From NCBI RefSeq assembly GCF_900109725.1, contig NZ_FOBC01000002.1, forward strand, positions 118,279 to 182,278: a stretch of 64,000 nt of DNA. The letters are read 5' to 3'. How positions within the stretch are numbered: the stretch's first letter is position 1; each line of letters begins with the position of its first letter. Below are positions 53,890-63,253 of the stretch, one piece after another. Below the pieces are notes generated by a model, which was not told the DNA's origin, ran no database searches, and saw only the letters and a list, made by a program, of their open reading frames with translations. A program made the translations under genes and the position numbers. This DNA comes from Halomonas daqiaonensis. GTDB taxonomy: Bacteria; Pseudomonadota; Gammaproteobacteria; Pseudomonadales; Halomonadaceae.

Positions 53890-54201
53890 ATGCCGAAGCA
53901 ACGCCACTCTCGCTATCCCGCCGAGCAACGGCAGCCCTGGATTGACGAGCAGTCCCGCAGCGGTCAGTCCCAGCAAGTGTTCTGTGAACAGAAGGGCCTG
54001 TCCAAGAGTTCGTTCCAGCACTGGAAGCGCCGACTGGCATCGGGAAAGTCTGTGACGTCTTCATCTTCAGCTACCGCGTCGCCGCTCTTCGCGCCGGTGT
54101 CGGTACCGGAGGAAGATGCCATTGATGACGAGCCACGCGGCAGGGAGATCGAACTCGACCTGGGCGATGGTGTCTGCCTCCGCTTTCGTCGAGGTGGCTG
54201 A
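53890..54201 (+). CDS. tnpA: IS66-family accessory protein TnpA
   Basis: A 103-residue helix-turn-helix protein (FCEQKGLSKSSFQHWKRRLA), followed by a variable linker and an IELDLGDGVCLRFRRGG C-terminus, the usual pattern of IS66 TnpA. Its stop shares a base with the tnpB ATG (TGATG). It appears intact. Confidence 0.85.
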   Translation: MPKQRHSRYPAEQRQPWIDEQSRSGQSQQVFCEQKGLSKSSFQHWKRRLASGKSVTSSSSATASPLFAPVSVPEEDAIDDEPRGREIELDLGDGVCLRFRRGG

Positions 54202-54533
54202 TGCGCCCGCCCCTCCAACTCTGGCTGTGTACGCAGCCCACCGACATGCGCCGATCCTATGACGGCCTTGCCGCTATGGTACGGCGACAGCTGGGCAAGA
54301 ATCCCCTGAGCGGGCACGGTTTCATCTTCATCAACCGGCGGCGCACCCAGCTCAAATGCCTGTACTTCCAGGCGGGCGGCTACTGCGTATGGAGCAAACG
54401 CCTGGAACGCGGCCGTTTTGCCGCCTGGTCGGCGCCGGCGGGTCAACGACACCGGGCTGCGCTTCGATGCCTCGGTGCCGTTCAAGGTCATCGAGGTGGC
54501 GCCGGACCTTCCCGAGGGCATGAGCCTGGATGA
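54201..54533 (+). pseudogene. tnpB: IS66 TnpB, C-terminally replaced by out-of-frame tnpC sequence
   Basis: Residues ~1-76 are a good TnpB (VWLCTQPTDMRRSYDGLAAM-type start, GHGFIFINRRRTQLKCLYF, WSKRLERGRF). After ERGRF the frame runs into tnpC DNA in the wrong frame. The normal TnpB end is missing. The junction lies at about 54425-54433. Confidence 0.8.
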
Positions 54534-55713
54534 CGTCGAGGTGATCGCCGCGCGCAGCACCTTCCGTCTTGCTCAGCGCCGGGCCAGCTTCGAGGTGCTG
54601 GAGTACCGTTGCCCGGTGATCAAGGTCAGCGCGGATGCCGTTCCCCAAGCCACCCCGGCAACGGCCACGCTGTTCGACGGCTCGCTGGCCGATGTCAGCT
54701 TCATTGCCGGCATGCTGGTCGACAAGTTCTGCTACCACTTGCCGCTCTACCGCCAGCATCAGCGCCTGCAACAGGCCGGCATCCAGCTCAGCCGCACCAC
54801 GCTGACCCAGCAGGTCGCGCGGGCCGCCGCACTCCTGTCGCCGATCTACCTGGCCCAGTTGGAGCATGTGCTGCAAAGCCAGGTGTTGGCCATGGACGAG
54901 ACGCCGATCAAGGCGGGCCGCAAGGCCAAGGGCAAGATGAAGGAGGCGTGGTTCTGGCCGCTGTACGGCGACCATGACGAGATCAGCTTCACCTTCTCCC
55001 CGACGCGCGCCAAGGCCCACATCGACAAGCTGCTGGGCGAGCACGTCGAGGGCGTGCTGCTGACCGACGGCAACGCCTCCTACGCCCGCTATGCCGAGAA
55101 GCGCCCGGGGGTGACCCACGCCGAATGCTGAGCTCACGCACGGAGGCATTTCGAGAAAGCGCAGGGCAGCGATGCGGCGGTCGAGGAAAGCCTGCTGCGG
55201 ATCGCCGGGTTCTACAAGACCGAGACCTGGATCCGCGAGAAGGGCCGCGAAGGACCGGAGAAACTCAAGGCGCGCACCACCTACAGCGAACCCCAGGTGC
55301 GCGACTTCTGGCAATGGTGCGACCAACAGCTCCAACGTGATGATCTGGAACCTCGCCACCCGCTGCGCCAAGCCGCCGAGTACGCGCTGAAGCGGCAGCG
55401 GAGCCTGGAGGTGTTCCTGTCCGATCCCGACGTGCCGATCGATACCAACCACCTGGAGCGCGGCCTTCGCTGCATTCCCATGGGAAGGCGTAACTGGCTG
55501 TTTTGCTGGAGCGAGATTGGCGCAGAACACGTCAGCATCCTGCAAAGCCTGCTGACCACCTGCCGGCTGCACGGCGCGGATCCCTACACCTACCTGGTCG
55601 ATGTGCTGCAGAGCGTGGCCATTCACCCTGCCTCACGGGTCGACGAGCTGACACCACGCCGCTGGAAGGCCCTGTTCGCGGACGCGCCGCTGCGCTCCGA
55701 TATGGAACACTGA
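54430..55713 (+). pseudogene. tnpC: IS66 TnpC transposase, N-terminally deleted and with an in-frame TGA
   Basis: From VNDTGLRFDASVPFKVIEV the frame matches TnpC to its end. Catalytic residues lie in LAMDETPIKAG, LLTDGNASYARYA and IDTNHLERGLR (DDE). About 100 N-terminal codons are missing. At 55129-55131 a TGA stands where relatives have Trp (THAEC-stop-AHARRHFE), and the same frame continues to 55713, so this is a nonsense mutation, not a frameshift. Confidence 0.85.
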
Positions 55714-55756
55714 ATCGACAGCTACCGGCGCAACGGGCAAGGTAGCGCCTATCCCG

Positions 55757-56041
55757 ATGCACGAGATCCGGTTCACCATGCGTATCGACGACATGAGCCT
55801 CGACCAGCTCCTGGCGCTCAACGACCATATCTGCCGACGTATCGACGAACTCCAGGCCCGTCAGGAGATGGAGGTACTGAGTCGACTGACCCTGGGCCAG
55901 GCCGTTTCCTTCGAGAGTCGCGAGGGGCAGGTCTTCGGTCGCGTCATCAAGATCAACCGCAAGACGGTCGTCGTGCAGTCGGAAGATAACCGGCAGTGGA
56001 AGGTCGCGGTGAGTCTGATCCAGCCACTACGCGACGTATAA
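55757..56041 (+). CDS. Small IS66-neighbour protein with a KOW-like beta segment
   Basis: A 94-residue protein: N-terminal helix (LDQLLALNDHICRRIDELQARQEMEVL), then a short beta domain with VSFESREGQVFGRVIKINRKTVVVQ and DNRQWKVAVSLIQPL. Small proteins of this pattern (helix plus NRKTV and QW-V segment) are, from memory, found next to transposase genes in other proteobacteria. It follows tnpC by 43 bases on the same strand. A second possible ATG is at 55778. Function unknown. Confidence 0.6.
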   Translation: MHEIRFTMRIDDMSLDQLLALNDHICRRIDELQARQEMEVLSRLTLGQAVSFESREGQVFGRVIKINRKTVVVQSEDNRQWKVAVSLIQPLRDV

Positions 56042-56095
56042 GGCAAGCGGAACCCGACACGCTCTGGAATGGCCGGTTACGCGAGGTCGCCGGGG

Positions 56096-56401
56096 TCACT
56101 GCTCGCCCAGCAGGGTCTCGACGCTCGCCACCTTGTCATCCATTCGCTGGTCGCGGTCGGTGCGTGTTCCAAGCTTGAGCGTGGTAGTGATGCGCGGTGC
56201 CCCCATCTCGTGCACTTCCTCGTGACAGCGCTTGACCACCGCCATCACCTCGTCCCATGGCCCCTCGATGTTGGTGCCGTAGGCGTGCATGCGATGCTCG
56301 AGTCCGGATGCCTGGATCACCCGCTGGCAGGCCGCGATATGCGGCGAAACCGATACCCCGACGCCCAGTGGCACCACACAGAGATCAATGATCACCTTCA
56401 T
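56096..56401 (-). CDS. MTH1187/YkoF-type thiamine-binding family protein
   Basis: A 101-residue protein starting MKVIIDLCVVPLGVGVSVSPHIA, with YGTNIEGPWDEVMAVVKRCHEEVHEMGAPRITTTLKLGTR. This is the DUF77/MTH1187 ferredoxin-like fold, thought to bind thiamine or its derivatives. GAGGAG lies nine bases before the ATG at 56399-56401, favouring this start over a longer one. Confidence 0.88.
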   Translation of the reverse strand: MKVIIDLCVVPLGVGVSVSPHIAACQRVIQASGLEHRMHAYGTNIEGPWDEVMAVVKRCHEEVHEMGAPRITTTLKLGTRTDRDQRMDDKVASVETLLGEQ

Positions 56402-56545
56402 TTGGCTTTTCTCCTCGTTCGTTAACCTGGCGCAACTCCTGACGCAAGCAAGCTGGGCTATGCTGATCTTCAAAAGCGACACTGTTACGGAGGCGTGCCC
56501 TAATATTCACTAGCCTGACATCCATTCCCGGCTACGGAGAACCCC

Positions 56546-57697
56546 ATGACCAGCGAATCACGTATCGGCCCCATTGCTCTACCCGATACCCGGGCTCGCC
56601 GGGTATTCGAACGACTACTCGAAGGGTCGGGTGTCACCCTCAACGGTGAAGCGCCTCAGGATATCCGGGTACTGCATCCCGATTTCTTTTCGCGGGTGCT
56701 CCGCCAGGGGACCCTGGGACTAGGCGAGTCTTACATGGATGGCTGGTGGGAGTGTGACCGCATCGACGAGCTGGCCTACCGGCTGCTGATGAACGGGCTA
56801 AGTGATCACGCTCGCTCGACCACGGAACGCCTCAAGTACCGCTTGCAGGCCGGCTTCCTCAACCTGCAGAGCAAGGCCCGTGCCTACATGGTCGGCGAGG
56901 CCCACTATGACCTGGGCAACGACCTCTTCGAGCGCATGCTGGACCCCACCATGTGCTATTCCTGCGGCTACTGGAAGTCAGCCGATGACCTGCACCAAGC
57001 CCAGCAAGCCAAGCTGGAGCTGGCCTGCCGCAAGCTGGACCTCAAGCCGGGCATGAAGGTCCTCGATATCGGCTGTGGCTGGGGCAGCTTCGCCGAACAT
57101 GCCGCCCGCCATCACCAGGTCGAGGTAACCGGCATCACCATCTCCCGCGAACAGGCCGCCCTGGCCAGGGAACGCTGCGCAGGGCTGCCGGTGGAAATCC
57201 TGCTGCAGGACTACCGTGACCTGGATGGGCGCTATGATCGCATCGTGTCCATCGGCATGTTCGAGCACGTGGGGCATCGCAACTACACCACCTACTTCGA
57301 GACGATAAGGCGCCTGATGCCGACCGATGGCCTCTTCGTGCTGCATACCATCGGCTCCAACCGGTCAGAGGTCACGGCGGACCCCTGGATCAATCGCTAC
57401 ATCTTCCCCAATGGCGTCCTGCCATCGGCCATGGACATCGCGCGGACCAGCGAGGATCACCTGCTGATGGAGGATTGGCAGAATTTCGGGCCAGACTATG
57501 ACCGGACGCTGATGGCCTGGCTGGCGAACTTCGACGCTCATTGGCACGAGATCGCCCACCGCTACAACGAACGTACCCGCCGGATGTTCCGCTACTATCT
57601 GGCAATCTGTGCCGGCTCCTTCCGCGCTCGCCACCTGCAGCTCTGGCAGGTCGTTTTCTCGCGCGGACGCCCGGGCCGCTATGATGCCCCGCGGTAA
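56546..57697 (+). CDS. cfa: Cyclopropane-fatty-acyl-phospholipid synthase
   Basis: A 383-residue SAM-dependent enzyme that adds a methylene bridge to unsaturated phospholipid acyl chains. It carries the GLGESYMDGWWEC motif, YDLGNDLFERMLDPTMCYSCGYW, the SAM loop VLDIGCGWGSFAEHAA and the HTIGSNRSEVTADPWINRYIFPNG catalytic segment. Length matches the family. It acts on the inner membrane and often serves stationary-phase or salt adaptation. Confidence 0.95.
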   Translation: MTSESRIGPIALPDTRARRVFERLLEGSGVTLNGEAPQDIRVLHPDFFSRVLRQGTLGLGESYMDGWWECDRIDELAYRLLMNGLSDHARSTTERLKYRLQAGFLNLQSKARAYMVGEAHYDLGNDLFERMLDPTMCYSCGYWKSADDLHQAQQAKLELACRKLDLKPGMKVLDIGCGWGSFAEHAARHHQVEVTGITISREQAALARERCAGLPVEILLQDYRDLDGRYDRIVSIGMFEHVGHRNYTTYFETIRRLMPTDGLFVLHTIGSNRSEVTADPWINRYIFPNGVLPSAMDIARTSEDHLLMEDWQNFGPDYDRTLMAWLANFDAHWHEIAHRYNERTRRMFRYYLAICAGSFRARHLQLWQVVFSRGRPGRYDAPR

Positions 57698-57884
57698 CCC
57701 TGCACAATCCCTAACCGCCTTGTAAGCGATCTCCTACGGCGCAGGATGGATGCCAGCACGGCTCCGTCGGCGTATCATAATATGCTTGATCAGGAGACGC
57801 GCAGCGTCCACTACCTGCCGTCCCATGAGGGCAGGATTATAACCAAGAACGAATCCCCTGTTCGCAGCAGGCAAAGGACCCCGC

Positions 57885-58799
57885 ATGCCTTTCAACGACC
57901 TCGAGCCGGTTGAGAAACAGCCGCAGCCAGACTGGATCCTCGAGTTGACCGAGCAATTGCCCGGGGTGATCTTCCAGCTGCACCGGGCCCCGGACGGCCA
58001 GATGCATTTTCCCTACCTGGCCGGCAACGGTACGCACCTGACCGGGCTCGACCGACGTGATCTGGCACACAATGCCCTTCCGGCCCTCGAGCGCCTGGCC
58101 GAGGAGGATTATCCTCGCTTGATGGCCGCCATCGAACGCTCGGCCCGCTTCCAGAGCCCTATCACCACAAAATTCCGGCTCAGGAGGGTCGATGACCAGC
58201 ACAGCTGGATCGCCCTGCGCGCCCAGCCACGCAAGATCGACACCGGCGTCCTCTGGTTCGGCTTGATGATCGACATCAGTGAGCAGATGGCCGAGGAGCA
58301 GCGGTTGCGACGGCTGTCCGACACTGACGACCTGACCGGCCTGGCGAATCGTCGCAAGCTCATGCAGCGCCTCGACGCGGAGATATCGTTGAGCAACCGA
58401 CACACCTTCCCGCTGTCGCTGATGATGCTCGATATCGACCACTTCAAGTCAGTCAACGATACCTGGGGGCACCTGCAGGGAGACCAGGTACTGAAAGACC
58501 TCGCCCAGCTGTGTCGGGAGATGCTGCGCGAGGAGGACCTGGTGGCCAGGCTGGGGGGCGAGGAGTTCGCCCTGCTGCTGCCCCTGACCCCCGAGCTTCA
58601 CTGCCGACAGCTGGCGGAACGCCTGTGCGAGCGGGTCGCCGTCCATGACTTCGGTGTCGGTCCGGGACGCATCACCGTCAGCATCGGCATCGCCGAACAC
58701 CGCATCGGTGACTCCTGCGACGCCCTGATCCACCGTGCCGATGACAATCTCTACGCGGCCAAGCGCGGCGGCCGCAACCAGGTCATGGTCGGCGTCTAG
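57885..58799 (+). CDS. PAS-GGDEF diguanylate cyclase
   Basis: A 304-residue soluble protein. A PAS-like sensor (~15-135) with a terminal GLMIDISEQM is followed by a GGDEF domain (~145-300): DDLTGLANRRKL, DIDHFKSVNDTWGH, the active-site GGEEF at 224-228 and an RxxD inhibitory site (REED) five residues upstream. It should be an active, product-inhibited c-di-GMP synthase. c-di-GMP often controls exopolymer synthesis, so a link with the pgs-like operon is possible but unproven. Confidence 0.9.
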   Translation: MPFNDLEPVEKQPQPDWILELTEQLPGVIFQLHRAPDGQMHFPYLAGNGTHLTGLDRRDLAHNALPALERLAEEDYPRLMAAIERSARFQSPITTKFRLRRVDDQHSWIALRAQPRKIDTGVLWFGLMIDISEQMAEEQRLRRLSDTDDLTGLANRRKLMQRLDAEISLSNRHTFPLSLMMLDIDHFKSVNDTWGHLQGDQVLKDLAQLCREMLREEDLVARLGGEEFALLLPLTPELHCRQLAERLCERVAVHDFGVGPGRITVSIGIAEHRIGDSCDALIHRADDNLYAAKRGGRNQVMVGV

Positions 58800-58892
58800 A
58801 AGACTGCCGCCATTGGCGCGGACGAGGGCCGATGGGCACGTTATACTGGAAAAAATCCCAGTAACGTTCCGACGACACGGCAGGACGTGCCC

Positions 58893-60854
58893 ATGATCCA
58901 GCAGACTCTCCAAGACGTCTTCGGCTATCAGGACTTTCGCCCGGGGCAGCGACCGGTCATCGAGGCCATCGTGGCCGGCAGATCGGCCGCAGCGATCTTT
59001 CCCACCGGTTCCGGCAAGTCGCTCTGCTACCAGCTGCCAGCCCTGCACCTCCCCTACCTGGCCCTGGTGATCTCGCCGTTGCTGGCCCTGATGCAGGATC
59101 AGCTGGCCTTCCTCAGCCGTCACGGCATCCCAGCCGCCAGCCTCGATTCGGGCCAGAGCCGTGAGGAGTCAACGGCGGTCATGGAAGGCGTCAAGCGCGG
59201 CGATATCCGCATCCTGATGGTCTCGGTGGAGCGCCTCAAGAACGAGCGGTTCCGCGCCTTCATCCAGCGAGTGCCGATCTCGCTGATGGTGGTGGACGAA
59301 GCCCACTGCATCTCGGAGTGGGGACACAACTTTCGCCCGGACTACCTCAAGCTGCCGGACTACCGCCGCGATTTCGCCATCCCGCAGGTGTTGCTGCTCA
59401 CCGCCACGGCCACCCAGCGAGTGATCGACGACATGCGCACGCGATTCGACATCGCTGCGGAGGATGTCACCAGCACCGGCTTCTACCGCCCCAATCTCGA
59501 CCTTGAAGTGGCTCCCGTGCCCGCCGCCGAGCGCCCTCGCCGGCTGGTCGAGTGGCTGCGACCCCGGGTCGAACATGGGATACCACAGCCGACCATCGTC
59601 TACGTCACCCTGCAGCAGACCGCGGAACGGCTGGCCGCCTACCTGGCAAAAACGGGCCTTCCAGCCACCGCCTACCACGCCGGGCTCAACGGCGAGCGTC
59701 GCGAGGCGATCCAGCGCGACTTCATGGCCGGCCACACGCCCTGCATCGTCGCCACCATCGCCTTCGGCATGGGGATCGACAAGGCCGATATCCGCAACCT
59801 GGTGCACTTCGACCTGCCCAAGTCCATCGAGAACTACAGCCAGGAGATCGGCCGGGCCGGCCGCGACGGCCGCCCCTCTAAATGCCTGATGCTGGCTGGG
59901 CGCGACCATCTCGAGGTACTGGAGAATTTCGTCTACGGCGATACTCCCGAGCACCATGGCATTCGCCGAGTGATCGACGATCTGCGTGCCGCCGGACGCC
60001 AGTGGGAGTTGATGCTCAATACGCTGTCGCGACACAGCAATATCCGTCCCCTGCCACTCAAGACGTTGCTGGTGCAGCTCGAACTACGCCGCCTCATCGC
60101 CCCCCGTTACAGTTACTTCGCCGACTACCGTTTCCGGCTGGAGGTCGAGCCCGAGGCCCTGATCAACCACTTCCAGGGTGAGCGGCGAGCCTTCGTCCAG
60201 GCGATCCTGGACGCCTCCTCCCGCGCTCGTACCTGGTACAGCCTGGACTTCGCTGCCCTGGAAGCCCTGGGTGGAGAGCGTGGCCTCGACACTCGTCGCA
60301 GCCGGGTGATCACCGCCCTGGACTACTTCGTCGAGAAGGGGTGGATGGTGCTGGAGAGCAAGCAGATGACCGAGGTCTATGAGGTGCTCTCGGCCGGGAT
60401 CGACCCCGAGTCGCTGACCGACGAACTCTTCGCTTACTTTCGCGACAAGGAGCAGGCCGAGATCGATCGCTTGCACGCCATGCTCTCACTCTTCGAGAGC
60501 GAGAGCTGCCTGAGCCGACGACTGGCTGACTGGTTCGGCGATACCCGTGCGCCCGAGCACTGCGGGCACTGCTCCGCCTGCCGCGGCGAGGTGGCACACC
60601 TGCCACCCGCCGAACCGGCGACGCCCTTGGCGACCCAGGATATCGACGCCCTGTGCGCCCCCTTCCTGCAGCGGCTGAGCGAGGCCGGCGAGGGCCACCC
60701 GGCCACAGCGGACCTGCTGACGCGCTTCCTTTGCGGCATCACCACGCCGTTGTTTACCCCCATGAAAGCCCGCAAACTGCCCGGCTTCGCGGCCCTGGAG
60801 GGCTATCCCTATGTCGAGGTTCGACAACGCCTTGCCGAACACCTCGCCGGCTGA
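58893..60854 (+). CDS. recQ: RecQ-family ATP-dependent DNA helicase
   Basis: A 653-residue superfamily 2 helicase starting MIQQTLQDVFGYQDFRPGQ (ATG at 58893, AGGA seven bases upstream; a GTG two codons earlier is less likely). Motif I TGSGKS, motif II VVDEAHCISEWGHNFRPDY with the RecQ aromatic-rich loop, TATAT, and motif VI EIGRAGRDGRPS are present. The zinc-binding Cys appear in ESCLSRRLADWFGD and CGHCSAC. A clear HRDC domain is not visible, and the C-terminus (~570-653) differs from E. coli RecQ. Confidence 0.9.
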   Translation: MIQQTLQDVFGYQDFRPGQRPVIEAIVAGRSAAAIFPTGSGKSLCYQLPALHLPYLALVISPLLALMQDQLAFLSRHGIPAASLDSGQSREESTAVMEGVKRGDIRILMVSVERLKNERFRAFIQRVPISLMVVDEAHCISEWGHNFRPDYLKLPDYRRDFAIPQVLLLTATATQRVIDDMRTRFDIAAEDVTSTGFYRPNLDLEVAPVPAAERPRRLVEWLRPRVEHGIPQPTIVYVTLQQTAERLAAYLAKTGLPATAYHAGLNGERREAIQRDFMAGHTPCIVATIAFGMGIDKADIRNLVHFDLPKSIENYSQEIGRAGRDGRPSKCLMLAGRDHLEVLENFVYGDTPEHHGIRRVIDDLRAAGRQWELMLNTLSRHSNIRPLPLKTLLVQLELRRLIAPRYSYFADYRFRLEVEPEALINHFQGERRAFVQAILDASSRARTWYSLDFAALEALGGERGLDTRRSRVITALDYFVEKGWMVLESKQMTEVYEVLSAGIDPESLTDELFAYFRDKEQAEIDRLHAMLSLFESESCLSRRLADWFGDTRAPEHCGHCSACRGEVAHLPPAEPATPLATQDIDALCAPFLQRLSEAGEGHPATADLLTRFLCGITTPLFTPMKARKLPGFAALEGYPYVEVRQRLAEHLAG

Positions 60855-60860
60855 CCAAGG

Positions 60861-61490
60861 TCAGCCGCGACGACGACGCGAAAGGGCCAGGGTCAGCAGG
60901 TGCACCGGCAGATAGACCACCAGCGGCCACAGCAGCATCAGGCCGGCCAGATACACCAGGGCCGGGAGACTGTCCTGGGGCTGCCCGAAGGGGCCATGCA
61001 CCCAGTTGATGTTGCGCTCAGCCTCGGTGAAGAGATAGCTGGCGGGAATCACGATCCAGGTGAGCACGCTCTGCCAGACCAAGGCCCGGCGGTCATAGCC
61101 AAGCCGCCAGATCGCGAAGCCAGCCACCAGCGGCAGAATCAGGTGGTAGAGCGACAACGCCCGTGTCAGAGGCGGATGTTCAGGATCGAACATGTATTCG
61201 GTGCCGCCGATGGGGTGCCAGCCGGTCAACGCGGCGGTGCCCACGTCCACTGCCCAGAGGGTGCCCACCAGGGCCACGGCCAGCCACTGCATTGAGATCA
61301 GCCGCCGGCTCTCGCTCCACAGCCCCGCCAGGATCAGGAAGTTGGCCAGGTTGCACAGCCAGAAGAAATTCTGCGGACCGAGTAGCACCCAGTAGCTCGA
61401 CGCCCAGATCAGCACCCAGAGGCTGAACACGAGCTTGAGCCAGAGGGGAATCCCCGCATGGAACGGCAATTTTCCGCTCGAGTCACGCAT
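60861..61490 (-). CDS. Polytopic membrane protein of unknown function
   Basis: A 209-residue protein with six to seven hydrophobic helices. Recognisable conserved-looking features are [42 protein letters not shown] and [15 protein letters not shown]. It resembles uncharacterised YwaF-like or TIGR02206-type integral membrane proteins, but I cannot name a function. It is convergent with recQ, whose stop lies six bases away. Confidence 0.75.
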   Translation of the reverse strand: MRDSSGKLPFHAGIPLWLKLVFSLWVLIWASSYWVLLGPQNFFWLCNLANFLILAGLWSESRRLISMQWLAVALVGTLWAVDVGTAALTGWHPIGGTEYMFDPEHPPLTRALSLYHLILPLVAGFAIWRLGYDRRALVWQSVLTWIVIPASYLFTEAERNINWVHGPFGQPQDSLPALVYLAGLMLLWPLVVYLPVHLLTLALSRRRRG

Positions 61491-61609
61491 GGCGCCTCAC
61501 CTCTGTACGTTGCGAGCTTGACGATCTCGATACCCTGCACGACCTTTGTCTACAAGACACCATGAGCAAAGACACACCGTACAAACCATCGAGACGATCA
61601 GGAGATACC

Positions 61610-61948
61610 ATGAGCCAGCTTTCCCAACAGCAGTGCGAAGCCTGCAGCATCGACGCCCCGCGGGTCACCGAAGAGGAGATTGCCGAGTACCGTCAGGAGG
61701 TGCCTGAGTGGCAGATTGTCGACCGAAATGGCATCATGCAGCTTGAACGAACCTTCAAATTCAAGGATTTCGTGCAGGCCCTCGACTTCACCCAACGCGT
61801 CGGCGAGATTGCCGAACAAGCCGATCACCATCCGGCGATCCTAACCGAATACGGCAAGGTGACCGTGACCTGGTGGTCACACAAGATCAAGGGCCTGCAC
61901 AGGAACGATTTCATTCTTGCCGCCAGAACCGACGAGGTAGCGAAATAA
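61610..61948 (+). CDS. phhB: Pterin-4a-carbinolamine dehydratase
   Basis: A 112-residue enzyme that dehydrates the 4a-hydroxypterin left by aromatic amino acid hydroxylases. The active-site EQADHHPAI motif and [22 protein letters not shown] are typical. The start at 61610 follows AGGAGATACC; an upstream ATG at 61562 lacks a ribosome site. Its stop is immediately followed by the phhC ATG. phhA is not in the window. Confidence 0.94.
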   Translation: MSQLSQQQCEACSIDAPRVTEEEIAEYRQEVPEWQIVDRNGIMQLERTFKFKDFVQALDFTQRVGEIAEQADHHPAILTEYGKVTVTWWSHKIKGLHRNDFILAARTDEVAK

Positions 61949-63136
61949 ATGTTCGAGAAAATTGAGCGGGTTCCCGGGGACGCCATCCTCGGTCTGATCG
62001 AAGCCTTCAAGAAGGACACCAATCCTCAGAAGGTCGATCTCGGCGTGGGCGTCTACAAGGACGACCAGGGCAACACTCCGGTGATGCGCGCCGTCAAGGA
62101 AGCCGAGGCCCTGCTGCTCAAGAACGAGACCACCAAGACCTACATCGGCTCGCATGGCGCGCCGGCGTACGGTGAGGTAATCCTGCCCATGGTGCTGGGC
62201 AAGGAATCGCCGGTGCTTGAGGGCAAGCGTGCCAGCGCCACCCAGTCACCCGGCGGCACCGGTGCCCTGCGCCTGGCGGCTGATTTCATCGCCAAGCAAC
62301 TGCCCGGCAAGGACATCTGGGTCTCTGACCCGACCTGGCCGAACCACTTGGGTATCTTCCCGGCCGCGGGCCTGACGCTGCGCAAGTACCCCTATGTGGA
62401 CGCCGAGAACCGCCTCGACTTCGACGGTATGCTGGCGGCGCTCAAGCAGATCCCGGAAGGTGACGTGGTGCTGCTGCACGCCTGCTGCCACAACCCCACC
62501 GGCTTCGATCTTTCCCGAGACCAGTGGCAGAGCGTTCTCGAGGTGGTCCGTGAGCGCAACCTGCTGCCGTTGATCGATTTCGCCTACCAGGGCTTCGGAG
62601 AGGGCCTGGATGAAGACGCCTACGGGGTTCGGCTGATGGCCGAGAACCTCGACGAGGTCATCATCACCAGTTCCTGCTCCAAGAACTTCGGTATCTATTG
62701 CGAGCGAACCGGCTGTCTAGTCATGGTGGCGAAGAATAACGAGCAGATGGAAAACGTTCGTTCGCAGATCGCCATCGTGGCCCGCGAGAACTACTCCAAT
62801 CCGCCGGCCCACGGCGGCGCCATCGTCAGCGAGATCCTGCACTCCGCTGAGCTCGCCGCCATCTGGCGCGAGGAGCTCACCGAGATGCGCGACCGCATCA
62901 ACACCCTGCGTCGAGACTTCGTCGAGGCCCTGAAGCCGTACGAGCTGGACCAGAAGTACGCCTGCGTGGCCGAGCAACGCGGCATGTTCTCCTACACCGG
63001 CCTGACGGCCGAACAAGTCGACCGACTGCGCGACGAATTCGGCATCTACATGGTGCGCTCGGGCCGCGCCAACGTGGCCGGCTTCTCTCACGAGAACCTC
63101 TCCTACCTGGCCAAGGCGATCGCTGCGGTCAACTGA
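61949..63136 (+). CDS. phhC: Aromatic amino acid aminotransferase
   Basis: A 395-residue class I PLP aminotransferase of the aspartate/tyrosine group. K245 in SCSKNFGIYCERTG binds PLP; HNPTGFD, IDFAYQGFGEGLD and the C-terminal MVRSGRANVAGF with the carboxylate-binding Arg are present. Directly downstream of phhB it should transaminate phenylalanine and tyrosine, as PhhC does in pseudomonads. TyrB-type naming would be equally valid. Confidence 0.92.
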   Translation: MFEKIERVPGDAILGLIEAFKKDTNPQKVDLGVGVYKDDQGNTPVMRAVKEAEALLLKNETTKTYIGSHGAPAYGEVILPMVLGKESPVLEGKRASATQSPGGTGALRLAADFIAKQLPGKDIWVSDPTWPNHLGIFPAAGLTLRKYPYVDAENRLDFDGMLAALKQIPEGDVVLLHACCHNPTGFDLSRDQWQSVLEVVRERNLLPLIDFAYQGFGEGLDEDAYGVRLMAENLDEVIITSSCSKNFGIYCERTGCLVMVAKNNEQMENVRSQIAIVARENYSNPPAHGGAIVSEILHSAELAAIWREELTEMRDRINTLRRDFVEALKPYELDQKYACVAEQRGMFSYTGLTAEQVDRLRDEFGIYMVRSGRANVAGFSHENLSYLAKAIAAVN

Positions 63137-63154
63137 TCTCGGTATCCCTGCCTC

Positions 63155-63187
63155 GACGACGCCCGGGCCATTGGTTCGGGCGTCGTC
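63155..63187 (+). terminator. Terminator of phhBC
   Basis: An 11-bp perfect stem (GACGACGCCCG / CGGGCGTCGTC) with an 11-base loop lies 18 bases past the phhC stop. Only CTT follows, so the T-run is weak. It also lies past the end of the convergent MATE gene. Confidence 0.7.
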
Positions 63188-63253
63188 CTTGCGGCAAGAC
63201 AGCATGCAAGACCTCAGAATGAACAGATTATCGTTCTGCCTTGCATGTCATAC

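Larger units (their letters stand above)
53890..55713 (+). mobile_element. IS66-family element core (tnpA, tnpB', 'tnpC), inactivated
   Basis: Three overlapping genes in the IS66 order tnpA-tnpB-tnpC are present, but tnpB and tnpC are joined by an internal deletion and tnpC has an in-frame stop. Coordinates given are those of the genes; the terminal inverted repeats were not located with confidence. Confidence 0.75.

Noticed and set aside
54352..55626. 424-codon minus-strand frame opposite tnpC
   Set aside because: Antisense of the IS66 transposase; the plus frame has all DDE motifs.
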